64,000 nt of DNA. Source: Calcarisporiella thermophila CBS 279.70 (Eukaryota; Calcarisporiellomycota). The notes below the pieces were generated by a model. That model was not told the DNA's origin. It searched no databases and worked only from the letters and a program-made list of their open reading frames with translations. A program made the position numbers and the translations under genes. The stretch lies in assembly GCF_041956535.1 (NCBI RefSeq), contig NW_027192199.1, positions 372,001 through 436,000 on the forward strand, written 5' to 3'. Of this stretch, positions 20,900 to 33,361 are shown in pieces (positions within the stretch are counted from its first letter, which is position 1; every line of letters starts with the position of its first letter).

Positions 20900-21918
20900 C
20901 TAGTTAAAGAATTTGCGGTTAGGTGAAAAGCCAAAGAGCATTCTACGGATTTCAGGCAGCATCTTATCCTCGCACAATGCTAGCCGAGAATCTAACGTAT
21001 TATCAATGGTGATGCGGCCGTTGTGACCCGTAACAATGACGCCGCCCGAGCTGAAGAAGGGTGTCGAGTTTGGTTAGGAAGAGAAAAAAAAATATGGAAT
21101 AAGCAAGCTAGGAGCAGCCAACGTCAAATTCAAGGGGTTTACCTTGAGGCAGGCAAATTCTCCTCTTTGTTAATTGTGATCGAGACATCCTTCTTCACCG
21201 TCTCCTTATAGGATTTAACCACGTTCTTGATAGCGGTCTCCACCACGCTCACGTCGGATTTTCTGCATATCACGACAATATCCTCGTCCAGTAGCTTGTA
21301 TGCACCCTGTTGAATCAAATTTGCAAGAAGCTGTTCATATTTTTTCTTGTCTTTGGATATTTGCTGCAGTTTGTCGCGTGCGCTGTCAAAAAGATCGCCA
21401 AGCACCTGCTCGCGCGCCTGAAGGACGCGAAGACGCGATTTATTCACGAGATTGGATTGCTCAATACGCTTTTGCACCTCTGTTTGCTTAATTTTGCGTT
21501 CGTATTGGGCTTCGATATTGATCGCCTCTTGACGAACGAGCTTGGCCTAGTAAAAGTACGTTTTCAGCGTGCATTCACAGCGGAATCATGAGGCCTCCTC
21601 TTACCTTCTCAATGTTGAATTCCTCATCAGCCTAGAGGAGACCAATAAAAAGGCACGGGTAATAATATAAAAACGAATTTAGCATTCACACTCTACATTA
21701 GGCTCACAATATTGATCCATCTGATACATTACCTTCACTTTAATTTCACGAGCCTTCTCCAATGCCTCTTGCTTAATGAAGGCCACCTACAAAAATCGAA
21801 ATTCAAATGGTCAGTGATGGTGGGTTAGATTGACGATGTAAAACTCGGAACAGTTGGTAACCATCTTCTTCATCTCATTGAAGACCTCCTGGTCGCTGAG
21901 TGATCGTGTGGTCGCCAT
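20900..21918 (-). CDS. VMA4: V-type H+-ATPase subunit E
   Basis: Five exons on the minus strand: 21862-21918, 21733-21786, 21605-21631, 21143-21546 and 20900-21050. They join in phase to 230 aa, the normal length. The N-terminal helix reads SDQEVFNEMKKM, then VAFIKQEALEKAREIKVK, then the 27-nt microexon ADEEFNIEK, then AKLVRQEAINIEAQYERK, the classic subunit E coiled coil. The C-terminal globular part contains SSGGVIVTGHNGRITIDNTL and ends with MLFGFSPNRKFFN. Subunit E forms the peripheral stalks with subunit G that hold the V1 sector against rotation. It is divergent from the nucleoporin gene with 225 bp between start codons. Confidence 0.95.
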
Positions 21919-22143
21919 GGTGTATCAAAGAGGATTTCGTTCAGAGAACAAGATTATCAGATGTCGACGGTCTTTTTGCTTCGCAGCAGGGGTGAGGTGG
22001 CGAGAGCAAACCGGGAGCTCACGAGAGAGCCGCAAGAGAAATTCTGGATGAAATGCTGCGCCACTGGTCGCTACTCTGGAGGGTCTTTTTCACCTCGAAC
22101 GAGGAAACAACGGGACTGGATATTGCAAACAATAATCGCCGCA

Positions 22144-24934
22144 ATGTCTGAAGCATCGTGGCTCGATTACCTTCCTCGCCACGCAATATTTGACCCCACA
22201 CACGCCGAGGTTAGTCTTCTTCAGAAACTAAGCATCCCCTTTGTCGATGAGGACTTTGACGACGAAGAAGACTGGTCCGGGAGACAGTGTCTAGCTGTGC
22301 GTGAAAATGAGCTTTTCGCAGCGATAGGGAGCGAAATACGCGCGTTGAACTTGATAGAGTTCCGCTACGCGTTCAGAAAGGCTTGGGAAAGGGATAGGTG
22401 TGAGAATATGGACTGGATTAATGATATCTCCTACAAAGTATGCATTTTGGAATTTTGCTTGAATCAGCAAGAGAGACCGTTAAGCCTAGTCTCTATTTTT
22501 TTACCTGGAATTCGTGTAGAAACTGCAAACAGACGGTATAACTTTTACGATACGGTCCCTTTCATTCAACCGTGGCGGCAAACTTCTGGCGGTTGCTGGG
22601 GATCGTGAAGTGGCTGTCGTGGTTCTTCCTCATACGAGAGCAAAAAACGGCATAATCGAGTGTCGGTAAGTTATAAGGGAAACGATGGTAAAATACACGA
22701 CGAAATAATATATGTCTTCTTATTTAACACTCAGGACCTACTCCGTTGGCTCCTATTATCATGCGGCAGGAGGATCCTCCCGTATTGTAAAACACTATTG
22801 GCATCCTCTCAGCGAAACGCGCTCCCACCTAATTATTCTAACCCATCGCGGCGTTATCCGCCTCTATGATGTGGCGAAGGACATCGAAGAGCCCGAGCTC
22901 ACCGTCAGAGTGCCTGTCCGGGATCGGGCCGTCTCATTTTGCATGGGAGAGGGAAGCGGGTGGGGGCCATTTACAGCATATGTGCTCACAGAAGGTGGTG
23001 ATATTTTTGCGGTGTGTCCAATAGTACCCGAGAGGAGGTAAGCACTAACTGGTCAATTTTTTTTTTTTGGATTCAAACGACAAATAACGGAGTAACCCCG
23101 ATTTTATTTAGTATATGTGCCCGAGCTCATCTTGAGAACCTCAACACGCTAATTAACTCTTCCTTGCAACAACTTGACACCCTTTTTGATGAGAATAAGG
23201 CGCAAATAAGTGAAGAAGAATATGCTTATCGCAGTCAACAATATACTTTGCAGGAGCGATGGATCAAGGATACGCTCGCTAGCGCCGCTTCCACCGAAAC
23301 TCAACTCAGACTATCTCCTCCAGCGCGCCTCACTCCTATGCCACAGCAAATAGAGGTCCAGGGCATGGTGCGTGGCCGAAAGCAGGCTGATAAAGCGTGT
23401 GACTTGGCGTACATCACGGGTAACCCCGTGGGAGTGATTGTAGTTGCTTTTGCGGGCACTTTACACGCGCTTATCGAGTTGGGGATAGAGCCGACTTGGC
23501 GGGCAGACTCTAGCGGTGCCATTGGGGAGAGAAAGACGTGTTCCTTGTGCCTATACGAAACAATCCGATTTGGCGAAGGAGGAGATCGGATGAGACTGAT
23601 CTCCCACTGGAGAGACGCCGTATATTGCTTGTCGAGTAAGGGCGTGCACGCGGTCTTCTTGAAATGGGTAGCTGAATTAAGAAATATAAAAGACAAAGAA
23701 GACGCCAGAGGGAGCGAAGAAGGTGGCGATGCGGCAATAAATATGGACAAAGAAATAGCAAAGTTTATTGATGCTGGGCAGACTTCGGATGTGGTGCATG
23801 TTGTGCGAATTGCGGAGCAAATGAGGTTAGTTTGCTAATAATCTCTTTTCCCTTTGTTGCTCGTGTTACAGCGGATCTCATATTTTCGACCCATTCTCTA
23901 TTCCTAGCGAGTGTGTGAACATGGCCGGGTTGGTGGAACTGGATGATGTCTCGCTTGGCCGTGCCCTTTTGAGCCTCACCACGGCTAGCCGCTTTGTTGG
24001 CATTGAGCTTGACCCGGTGCATACCCCCCCCGCCTCTCCAAAACTCTCCTCAGCTGTCGCCGACCAACTGGCTCAAGCCGCTAGTGAAAATCGGATCCAA
24101 TTAGACATTGACGAAAAAGACGTGTGCAACTTGGAAGAAAAGCGATACGACCCTCTCTTACCGCTCCCGCCCTTCAAACCTCCCGCGTGCCTTGTCCGCA
24201 ACCATGGGCTTCCGAGGCGGCCTCGCATCGTATGCAACACCAAGTTGTCTACCGACACCATCCCCCTTTTTAAACGGGAGGTAGCCAGTTTCCGCGACGA
24301 AATCCGTGCACTCACCCTTGCTGGGCTAGAAATCCAGAAACGGCTTGAACTGCAGCAGCGTGAGCTCAAGCGCCAACTGGAGCATCTCTCCACCCTAGCC
24401 GCCGCTTCCAAATCACAAAAGACTAAACAGCGGCTGGAGAAGGCCATGGAACACCAGCAGAAACTCCGGGTGCGGATGAACACCCTCCTGCAGATCCTCA
24501 TTGACAACCACGGGGACGGGGGGGTGCGATCGGTGGAACGCGGATACTTTGAGGAGTTGGAGAAGATGAAGCATCGAGTCCTTGGCTCGCCCCATCCTAA
24601 CGAGAGGGACAAACTGCTCCTCAAGGGCGGCAAGGTCTGGGGACTGGAAGGGATCCTTATGAAGAAGGAAGGGGAGGAGAGGAGAGTCGAGGAAGGGTTC
24701 GAGAGAAAGATCCAGCGACTGAGGCAAGATTTTGACGCAACTTTGAAGCAATACGCCGAAGCCTGCCGACACAAGAAGGAGCGCCCACAGCCGCTCAAGT
24801 TGGGCGAGACGGAGCTTGTGGAGGTGGAGCAGAAGCTGGGTCAGCAAGCTAAGCGAATAGGCGAGATGCGACGGGCGCTGGAGGAGCTGGACACGCGTTT
24901 CCGGGCAAATGGAAAGGCCACGCTGGGATTCTAA
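22144..24934 (+). CDS. NUP82: nucleoporin Nup82/Nup88
   Basis: Five exons: 22144-22437, 22520-22665, 22735-23037, 23112-23825 and 23872-24934. They join in phase to 839 aa. The start MSEASWLDYLPRHAIF is the first ATG compatible with the exon frame. The N-terminal two-thirds forms a beta-propeller with Nup88/Nup82 motifs: GGKLLAVAGDREVAVVVLP, then YYHAAGGSSRIVKHYWHPLSE and LIILTHRGVIRLYDV. The C-terminal third is a long coiled coil (heptad-rich from about residue 640, for example QKRLELQQRELKRQLEHL). In yeast Nup82 anchors the Nup159-Nsp1 mRNA-export platform on the cytoplasmic face of the pore. The length suits fungal Nup82 (713 aa in yeast, about 880 in Aspergillus). Introns are 46-82 nt. 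Confidence is good from the propeller motifs plus coiled-coil tail. Confidence 0.85.
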
Positions 24935-25364
24935 GGGCCTAAAAGATTCATTTTTGGTAGTCTTTTTTGCTTCTTTAAAAAATATATTTTAATTTCTTTG
25001 GAATCGTGAGAAAAACATTTTCAAAAATCTCAATAATGTTACAAAGTAGAGAAAACAAAGGAAAAAAAGGGTCTATAAACAAGAAACAAAGAAGAAACTG
25101 AGGAATATGTTGAAACAAATGTTCCTACAAGGGAAAAAAAAACATGTCACAAGAAGGGACAAAATTAAAAAGAAAAAGAAAAAACCATGCTTGGAGTTTG
25201 AATGCAAAATTATGTTCAAAAGGGGGGATATTAAAGCCAAGAAATAGAGACGATATAACTAGGTCGTGTAAATTATCGAAAGTAAACAAAGGGTGATATT
25301 GTATGAGGGGGGGGGGGTAGGGTGTATAAATTTTGGGGGAAATCAAATAGCGTTAAGGTGGTTA
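24935..25364. other. intergenic, convergent 3' ends
   Basis: AT-rich spacer between NUP82 and the ADAM gene. It contains a G-run of about 10 at 25308-25317. No gene seen. Confidence 0.5.
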
Positions 25365-28300
25365 TCACTTGAGGGCTGTGGCCGATGTCAAAGGGAGTGA
25401 TGATATGGTTCGCGTCTCTTCGCTTTCTCCTGAAGCCTCGCCGCACTCGTCCTCCTCCTCTTCCACCTCGAAAGCACCCGGTCTATCTGCTTTATTGTTC
25501 CAAGCATCCAGAAGGGATTGGGGTCTCATGTCTTTCATCTCAATCTCAGGCCGAGTCCACGGCAATCCTTCAAACGGGGCAGGGGCGGCTGGGGTGGTAT
25601 GGGCCACCGATCCTGGGTTACTATCTCTACTTTGTCTCCGGGTAGAGTCAGAGTGCACCTGCGAGTCATGCAGCTCATGGGACGGGGCTGCATAGGCTGG
25701 CTGCACCGTGTAGGACCCATTATATAATGTTGGGGCCACCCACCCATCCGCATCGGATTCGGTGGCCAAGGTCTCAATGCTCCTTCTTGCACCACCTGCT
25801 CTCGTTGTTTTTCCCGTTTCAGGAGTCTCATTTCGAGTGGGGGCTGGGGGGACTGACGTCGCGGATTCTTGCAAAGTTTCATCAGTCGTGATCGCCGTTG
25901 CGGTAGAAGAGATGGGTCTCCCAAACGGGAATCTTCGGGTTTTCTTTGCGGGGCCAGCACGATTTTTCCGCCGCCGGCGCTGCACGCAGAAAAAGGTAAA
26001 ATGCACGATCACGAGAAGAAGTAGTAGACTGATCACCACAATCACAGGGATGGCGACATGCTTGTATCGGTTGATCCATCCGTTTATCGTGTTTACTAAT
26101 GGAATCGTTTATGAAAAGATAAACATCCGAAGAGTCGCATCACAGCTGACCAATACTCACTTATAGAGCCCGGTTGGCATTGGCCGTGAACACACATCCC
26201 GCCGTATCCGCATGGCGTACCGTCGATGAAGAATCCATTCAGCTGCAAGCAATTATGGCCGCTGGTTGGATCGGTGCACACGACGGCACAGTTAAATTCC
26301 TCGAAACTGCACTCCTCCGTAATGTTTACGCGATTGCCACGTGCCATACACTGAGCGTCACGAGATCTGCATTTCATTTTATTGACAGAGTTGAAGAAAA
26401 AAAACAGTTTTGAGTGAGTCCGGAGTTCAATAGCACATCCATTACTGTCAACTTACGTGCACTGCCCAGACGCGCATTTCAGACCATCGGGCCCACAGTC
26501 AGTTCCGTCAGGAATATGGTTGTCTGATGGGCAGTCAGGGTTCGTGCCTGTGCACATCTCTGGGATATCACAATGCGAGATAGCGGGGCGACAGGGAACA
26601 TTTGCGGGCTTCAGTTGGCATTTGTCACAACATTGATTGTTCAGGTCGCTACACACGGCGTGAGCTTTGAGAGTGCAGTTGGAATAGCAGCATTGATCCT
26701 CTTGTTTGCCTGGGTCACATTCCTCATCCTCCTCGAGAATAGCATTTCCGCACACCGAGAGGCTCTCCACTCGCCGCTGCCCAGGAGGTTTCAAGCAATA
26801 GCCTACGCTGGGGACCGTGAAGCAAATGTCCGAAATGGAGCAGGGCGAGAACACGTCCGAGGTAAAGTTGCTTATAGGGTTCATGAGATACTGGCTCTCG
26901 GAATCGCATTGGCTGAGCGAGAGTGGACAACATCGACAGCCGTTGGTGCAGGGGCAGTCGAGGCTGGTGCAATCATGGAGAGCTCCAAAACCATGCCCGA
27001 CTTCGTGGGCAATAATCTTCCATTGATCTCGTGTAATCGAAGAAACCCCTGTTCCGGAGACCTTTTGTAGCAGTTTTGGTCAAAAAAAAAAAAGAGCGTA
27101 TAGGTCCAGGTTAGATCGCGTGCTGCTAGTTTGGGGAGCCGTTAAAAGGGATAAATTTACCCAGTTTTGTCCGTACTCGGTTTGTTGAATACTCGATGTG
27201 CTCGTACATAATTGCCCTAGCCAGGCCACACCAATCTTTGAATCCGTGCTAGTATAGCAGAGTAAGTGAATCGGCTCGGTATCTGTAGAACGAAAAAAAA
27301 AAAAAGAAGAATGTGGACAAATAACTCACTTGCACTTTGTCATTAGATGCCAAAGCCCAACGCCATCCTCCCCACGTTGTCCACGCCAATAACTGAAATC
27401 GCTCAATCGCTGGTTGATGGTGTAAGCTTCGCTGCAGTCTCGGTTCCAAGGCACGGCTCCCGTTCCGTCGTTTCCAACCATGCTGCAGGGCGGCTCGTAT
27501 ATTTCAATAAATATGATACCTAGAGAGATGTTAAAACTTCGCTCATATACGACGGAGGCGGTGTTAAAGTCGGTGATAATTTGCTTGCGCACATCCTCCG
27601 CTGACTGATGGTGGTCCACGAATGTGCAGTCCGCGGCGACACCCATGTAATTGATGAGGCGTGATTTTGGACAGCCACGCCCATCGAAATGCTTGGGAGC
27701 ACGCCTAAAGAGAGGCTGCGGTTCGTGGTGGAATTCCCAAAGGAATTTAGAATGGTGAAAAGGAGAGTATTCAGACAATTTTGCGAGAGGCGAGAGGGAT
27801 CGATGGCGGCGTAGAGCCATGACAGGATTGGTTGGATCGAAATTGGGGGACATTTCCTCCATCCCGCACGACTGAGAGATTCCCCCACCACGCTTGGAGA
27901 GTCCACTGACCGAGAGCTGGTCAGAGTCGCGGTAGATCACCATAGTTGCAGCCTCACTGCCCCAGGGGTGAGTGTGAGGAAAATCCGGGTCTTCTGCACG
28001 CTTGACCAGCCTGTATTTGTGGATAGGCTTTATGTGGTAGACATTGCCATGGCCGCTAAAAGCTCCTTCAAACATGAAATGACCAAACCGCTTATCCCTA
28101 AATTATATGGATGCCGATACCACAATGATAGGCAATGGGGTGAGTGATAACACATACGTTGTCTCGAAAAAGAAAGAAAGAGATGGCATACCCAGGATGC
28201 TCATGCACCACTATCCTCGCCCACCCAATAGCGTGTTCTCGAGACCAGTCGTGGCGCTCGATGCCGACCCAATCTTCATCCCACCAACGCTTTCCTATTT

Positions 28301-28743
28301 CCGCATTGTCCGTAACCCACCCTTTGTATACTCGCTCATCTCGTAGTGGTATAATTTCTGCATTTCCACCAGGCTTATGCACAGTTATAGTAGCATCGGG
28401 ATGCAAGAAGTCTGGATTGGGCTCGAGATGTAGATGAAAAGTCTTGTTAAAGGATTTGAAATGGATCCGAAATGAGTCGTCATGTCTAAGCTCAGAAGGA
28501 GCGGAACTAAAGATTGCATCGCGATGGCGAGGAATGATTTCGAAATGAGAGGGTGACAGATACTCAATATGTGAAAGCGGAGGGTCGAAGGTGCTATGGG
28601 CTGCAGGGGAGAGGATGGGTCAATAAAGCTTGAAAAAAAAAAATGTCGGGTCGTGCACCCAACATTAGAACAATCTTACCCAGAGACAGGGGAATAATTA
28701 ATGAGATCCAGGTGCATATTCGGAAATAGTGGACTAATCGCAT
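25365..28743 (-). CDS. ADAM metalloprotease-disintegrin, membrane anchored
   Basis: Seven exons on the minus strand: 28680-28743, 28192-28600, 27330-28097, 27161-27248, 26457-27061, 26161-26366 and 25365-26095. They join in phase to 956 aa. Order of parts: signal peptide (MRLVHYFRICTWISLII), prodomain, reprolysin domain with the zinc site HEVGHGFGALHD and a following Met-turn candidate YLMNPISN, a Cys-rich disintegrin domain (CGNAILEEDEECDPG to GTDCGPDGLKCASGQC), a second Cys-rich domain (MARGNRVNITEECSF to MCVHGQC), one membrane helix (IPVIVVISLLLLLVIV), and a cytoplasmic tail of about 200 aa, basic at first then Pro/Ser-rich and acidic near the end. The three zinc histidines and catalytic Glu are intact, so an active sheddase is likely. 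Fungal ADAMs are known (Aspergillus ADM-A, ADM-B) but little studied. The intron before 27248 was chosen because an earlier acceptor gives a stop codon. Confidence 0.92.
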
Positions 28744-30620
28744 CGCTTTTCAGCAAGATGCAGAAGGCGTGGGCGAAATTAGGATTCTCGTCTGGCACAA
28801 AATGGAGGAGAGAAGATGAGATGATTCTAAAGGCAGCCAATCCAAGTGGAACTCACCAATGGAAGCAATGCGGCTGAATTCTCACTAATTCTGCGGATTC
28901 CAACCAAATTCACAGTAAAACAAAGAGGGGATGTCTGTCTCTCACGCGCGTCACTTTCAACCAAATCTAACAAACAATTGTCATGCCGCAGAATTCAATC
29001 GCATAAAATATATAAAATAACACGAGTGAAAAATAAGCTGACAAGAGAAGCCACCAGGGGAAACCACACTGTCGTACTGAGGTAACCTAGAGTGGCTCTA
29101 ATCAATACGAAACAATAAAAGGCTCCCCTAGCACGAATCTTGGCAATGCTACACAGCTCGAGAACCTCTCCATTCAACACCATAGGCGGCAAAGCTTCCT
29201 TGCTGCCAACCTCGCCTCGCCCCATACCACAATAGGATCAAGCTCAGAGGGAGATTTTGGAGTCCAGGCCGGCCGGGCTTTCTGGGAACAATGAGGAGGC
29301 CCATGCCCGGGTTGAAGGTTGTAAAAAAGGGCGAGATGAAGCTTATGGCTCTAGGTTTGGGGTTACCGTAAAAACCGTAAAACTGTAATCGTAAAAAATG
29401 CCAAGACCATCCCAAGGCACACTTTGTCCAACTCCTTGACTTTATACAACAGGTGTCCTGGGCAGAGAGACGATCCTACGGAAACTGAAGCAACGCGGCG
29501 GCGTTCGGCGCTGGCAGCTAGCCGGCTGGAAAGACGCGACTTTCGTACGAGGAGCAGCCGGCAGAGACCCTTTGCTATCCGGCTCCTTTGACTTTGGTCC
29601 CATCAACTCTATTTTGTCAGCATGAGCAAAAGGGCTTAAGGTTAGCTTATTCGGCGTAGTCTTCACGCACACCGAACGAGATGATCAAAACATAAAATGC
29701 TCGACTATCTACTTTAATACAAGCCTCCAAAACGCCTTTTTTTGGGGGGGGAGGGGCAAACGAAATCTTGGAAATATCAAGAATACTGCCTCTGCTATCT
29801 ACTCGCGCCAGTTGATCATGGTTTTTAGGTAACAGGCCATTTAACCTGACTGCGGATGATTTTGTGATGTAGAATATGGTATATCACTAGTGAGCTTCCT
29901 AGCCTCACACTCGCTGGTTTTTCCAGAGCTTTAATAGGTTTATCTAGTTGCATAAGCGCATCCATTGAGTATTTGCTCAAATTAGGTATCTCTCCGTATT
30001 CCCCCCAATCACCCTAGTCACACTTCTTGGCACGCCTCTCCTGTATAACTTTCCCCTCCCAAATAAGCCGTCTCAATCGACTTTAACTTGGGTAGCTCTG
30101 CTACGAAATTTGTCATCCACAACAAGCTGCAATACTTCCAAAAGCATCGTTGTCCGACGCTCCCAGCTCGGGGTGACATTGATCTTTACTAGGATCGTGG
30201 AAGATGGAAAAGCTTGCCTACTTTTTATATTGAATGGGTTTCGTTGGCCTTGAGGAAGTATCTAGCTTCTTCAATACGAGCTCCGCCTTTGAGAAAAACT
30301 TGTTATGCCAAGTTGACAAGAAATCGTCCTTATTAATAACACAATGAAAAAAAGAAAAAAAAAACTAAAACTATACAAATATATCCATTTTTTTCATAGA
30401 CACGATTTCGTCAGAAAACCGGCCGAGAAAAGAGGAGCGAAAAACTTACTAGAGTAACAAATATGAACATGGGGAGGATGACGGTAGAGAGTTGGCAACT
30501 ATTAATGAAAGGAAAAGTGGAAGGAGGGGAAAAGAGAACGAGGAATGAGGGCAGGGCCGTCGTTATCAGCACAGTGCGGGCAATATGGGGGTGAATAGGT
30601 TGTGGATAGGCAAGTTTTCG
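28744..30620. other. 1.9-kb gene-free region
   Basis: Between the ADAM start and the 3' end of the coiled-coil membrane protein gene. No frame on either strand shows a family motif or plausible spliced exons. Contains G- and A-runs (e.g. around 29740 and 30350). Nothing more can be supported. Confidence 0.5.
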
Positions 30621-31990
30621 CTAAAGTTTTTTTGGTTTTCGTATGTGCTCCTCTCTTTCTCGGCTGTTACTCCATTCGCTGCAGTCATGGGTTTTTTCCA
30701 CTCGCTCCGGCTTCCCATGGTATTCCTCCTGCTGTAGCAGCAGCGGGTCCCGCGAGCTTGCAAGGGCCTGCACGAACGTCAGCGCGCGTACCATGATCGT
30801 GACTGGCAAAAGCACCCATCGTAGCACCCAGGCAGCAAAGGAGATCCGCTGCTCCTCTAGGCGCTTGGCAATCTTCGCCTCATGCTCGCGTAGTTTAGCC
30901 TCCAACACCGCAAACCGCTCTTCTGCCAGCCCCTGCATCCGCCGTTCCTTTTTCTCGTGCCGACGGATGATATGCTGGAGCTCCTCAATAAGAGGCTCCA
31001 CTCCAGTGCGGATCTCAGAGATATCCCGCTTGAGGGCCAGATTGCGGCTTAACTGCTCCATCTCAACCTCCAGGCTGTTGAGGCGCTCCCTAAGTGCGTC
31101 TATCTCGGTCTCTGGGTAGTTGACCCGCGATTGCAACCGCCGTGCTCTTTCTTTTGCAAGGGCTACGAGATGAAGAATCGGACGGATGGAGGCCGCCAGG
31201 ACAAACAGATGCGTCGGGAAGGTGTAGGATTCTTCAGAGGCAAGTCGGCTCATGGCCCAGTTCACACCCCAGGCGCCGAGAAAGGGCGATGCGAGCACAA
31301 AAAGAAGGGAGTGGAATTCTTGTTTTCGAAGCTTGTGGGCCACGTTCTCATGCTCAGGGTCGACGGGGCCGGAAGTGGGTGCGAGTCGCTCGACGTTGAC
31401 ACGCTGCTGTCTCGCCTCATAATACATCTCCCATGGAACTAACAAAGGAAAGGCAACATCCGCGTTATAAAACTCGCAATGTGAAGAGATTGAGGGGGAG
31501 ATGCTTAGGAATCACCTCTAAGTGTAGTGTATAGAAACCAGGCAATCAGACTCAGAAACAGGAAATCGGTCCAGGCCTCGGCACGTCCGAAGAGCGCAGA
31601 TCCCATGGGGGGCAGAAGCGCAAACAAAATCGGCCAGGTGTAAGCGGGCCCAGAAAAGCTATCCTTGTCGCCCTTGTCCACGCCGTATGGCCTAGCCATA
31701 TTGTCCGCGACTCGTTCTGCACCTTCGCGAACGGTTGAGGGCCGCTTTCCTCTCCCACCATTCTCATTGATGGGCCAGCTATAATCGTCATCAAGATTAT
31801 CGTTGTTTTCGGGGGTAGCAGGATGGGGAGGGGTGGGGTACGAGGAAGGCCCGCCGCCGATATTAGGGTAATATTCGTGGTCACTTGTGGTACTGCCGCT
31901 CGGCTGCCATCCACCGCTAGTGCCCCGCCCGTCTTTGTCCTTTGGGCGTGCGCCACGCCGGCGTGCTGGCGTATCATTTAGAACAGACAT
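30621..31990 (-). CDS. conserved fungal coiled-coil membrane protein, unknown
   Basis: Two exons, 31516-31990 and 30621-31438, joined in phase (TTLRG|VPWEMYYEARQ) to 430 aa. I recall fungal proteins with a similar PWE.Y.AR and LLP.GS.LFGRAE core but no established name. Visible parts: a disordered, Gly/Pro/Ser-rich N-terminus (residues 1-115); membrane segments YTWPILFALLPPMGSALF and DFLFLSLIAWFLYTTL; a further pair around HSLLFVLASPFLGAWGV and PTHLFVLAASIRPILHL; a coiled coil (LRERLNSLEVEMEQLSRNL and onward, about residues 265-350); and a last hydrophobic stretch AAWVLRWVLLPVTIMV before a charged tail. An organelle-membrane tether is conceivable; that is a guess. Start at 31990 is the first ATG of the frame. 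Confidence 0.7.
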
Positions 31991-33361
31991 TGATGAATAA
32001 TTGTGCAATTTTTGAACAAATAGTAAAGAATTTTTTGAAAACGAATGGAATTCAATAAAAAAATATTAAACACGCCCAAAGCGTTTCACGGTGTGAAAAA
32101 AAAATTCTATTAAAGGGGAGATATATCTATTCTCGCTATGTATACGTGTGTTAGTACAGAGTAATTCACACACCGGAGGGGAGAATTTGGCATTAATCCA
32201 CACACTAGATATCACTCCAGTCTCTTCAGAATTAAAAAAAAGGATAAGCACAAAACACGCAAGAAAGGTGAAACTTATCTTTTAACCCTTCCCTTTCTTA
32301 TCTTCTCAAGTGAGAAACTTCCGCGAATGCTTTAGACCAATCCACATCGGCAATTTGTAATTTGATTGGCCATAAGAGGTCTTATAAAGGATAAATAGAG
32401 AAGCGAGGATGCTCAAAATATTCTCATTCACAACCTACATAGCGTACAGGCGAGCCTAAAACGCTCGAGCCGAGGTTGCTGATAGCCAGACTCCCCACGG
32501 GGTGCCTCTTCCCACCAGATTTGACTGGAGTTACAAGTAGGAAGGAGGCGCTATTATTGAGTAGAATCAACCCCAAGGTTTCGAAAGCTAAATTGATTAA
32601 ACTCTCTTCATATGATTCGCATAGAGCTCTCCTGATATAAGCCCTTGAGATTGTATCATTTACACCCTCTCCTTGCCCATTCTCCAAACAAAATGCATAT
32701 TTCTAAAATGTATTAATCATACCATGCCCTATGCTTTCTATGGTAGCTTTATAAAACGGTCCTACTACCATGGAGCGTATACACACCATACAAAATCTTC
32801 CCACTGAGTTGTAGCGAGAGATCGAGAGAAAAATCCTTTACTCTACATAATCTTTGTGCTGATCTGTATTGAATAAACCAGAAACGTGGGGGGTCTCTCT
32901 CTTACTAAACCAAGTGCGACTTTTGTTTTTGCACGACCCTTTCCACTTTTCCTACCGCGATTTCGTGGTTAGAAAAGAGTTTCCACATCCCACCGGAATA
33001 GAATCCAGTTTCTGCAATCCTGAATCCGAATTCAGATGGCATTCGCCAAACACTTTGTGTGCTGTTGATGCTCTCTCTCATGATACCCTCATTCCTTCTG
33101 AAATGGTTAAGCGCATGCATGCATGTATGTATGTGTAAGCGCGTGAGTGTGGATTTCAATATTAACCCCTATTTGCTTAGCCGATCCTCATCATCCAGTG
33201 TCCCAAGAGAATGGCTCGGCAAAGCCTCATAGGACATGCCAGAATCACTTTGGCTTGCAAAAAAACCTTATTAAATTAAACTTTGGAGACGTATGTGAGA
33301 TCAAACAGTTTATGTGGTTCATATATACAAATATACAACTTAAATATGGGAAAAGCAGACG
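31991..33361. other. 1.4-kb gene-free region
   Basis: Holds the promoter of the coiled-coil membrane protein gene and the 3' end of SNAPC1. AT-rich. A GCATGCATGCATGTATGTATG simple repeat lies near 33112-33132. Short frames are unconvincing. Confidence 0.5.

Noticed and set aside
27270-27330. Acceptor TTCTACAG for ADAM exon 4
   Set aside because: Using it with the phase-2 donor gives an in-frame stop; the downstream acceptor ATACTAG restores a typical ADAM sequence (TKCNTDSKIGVAWLG).
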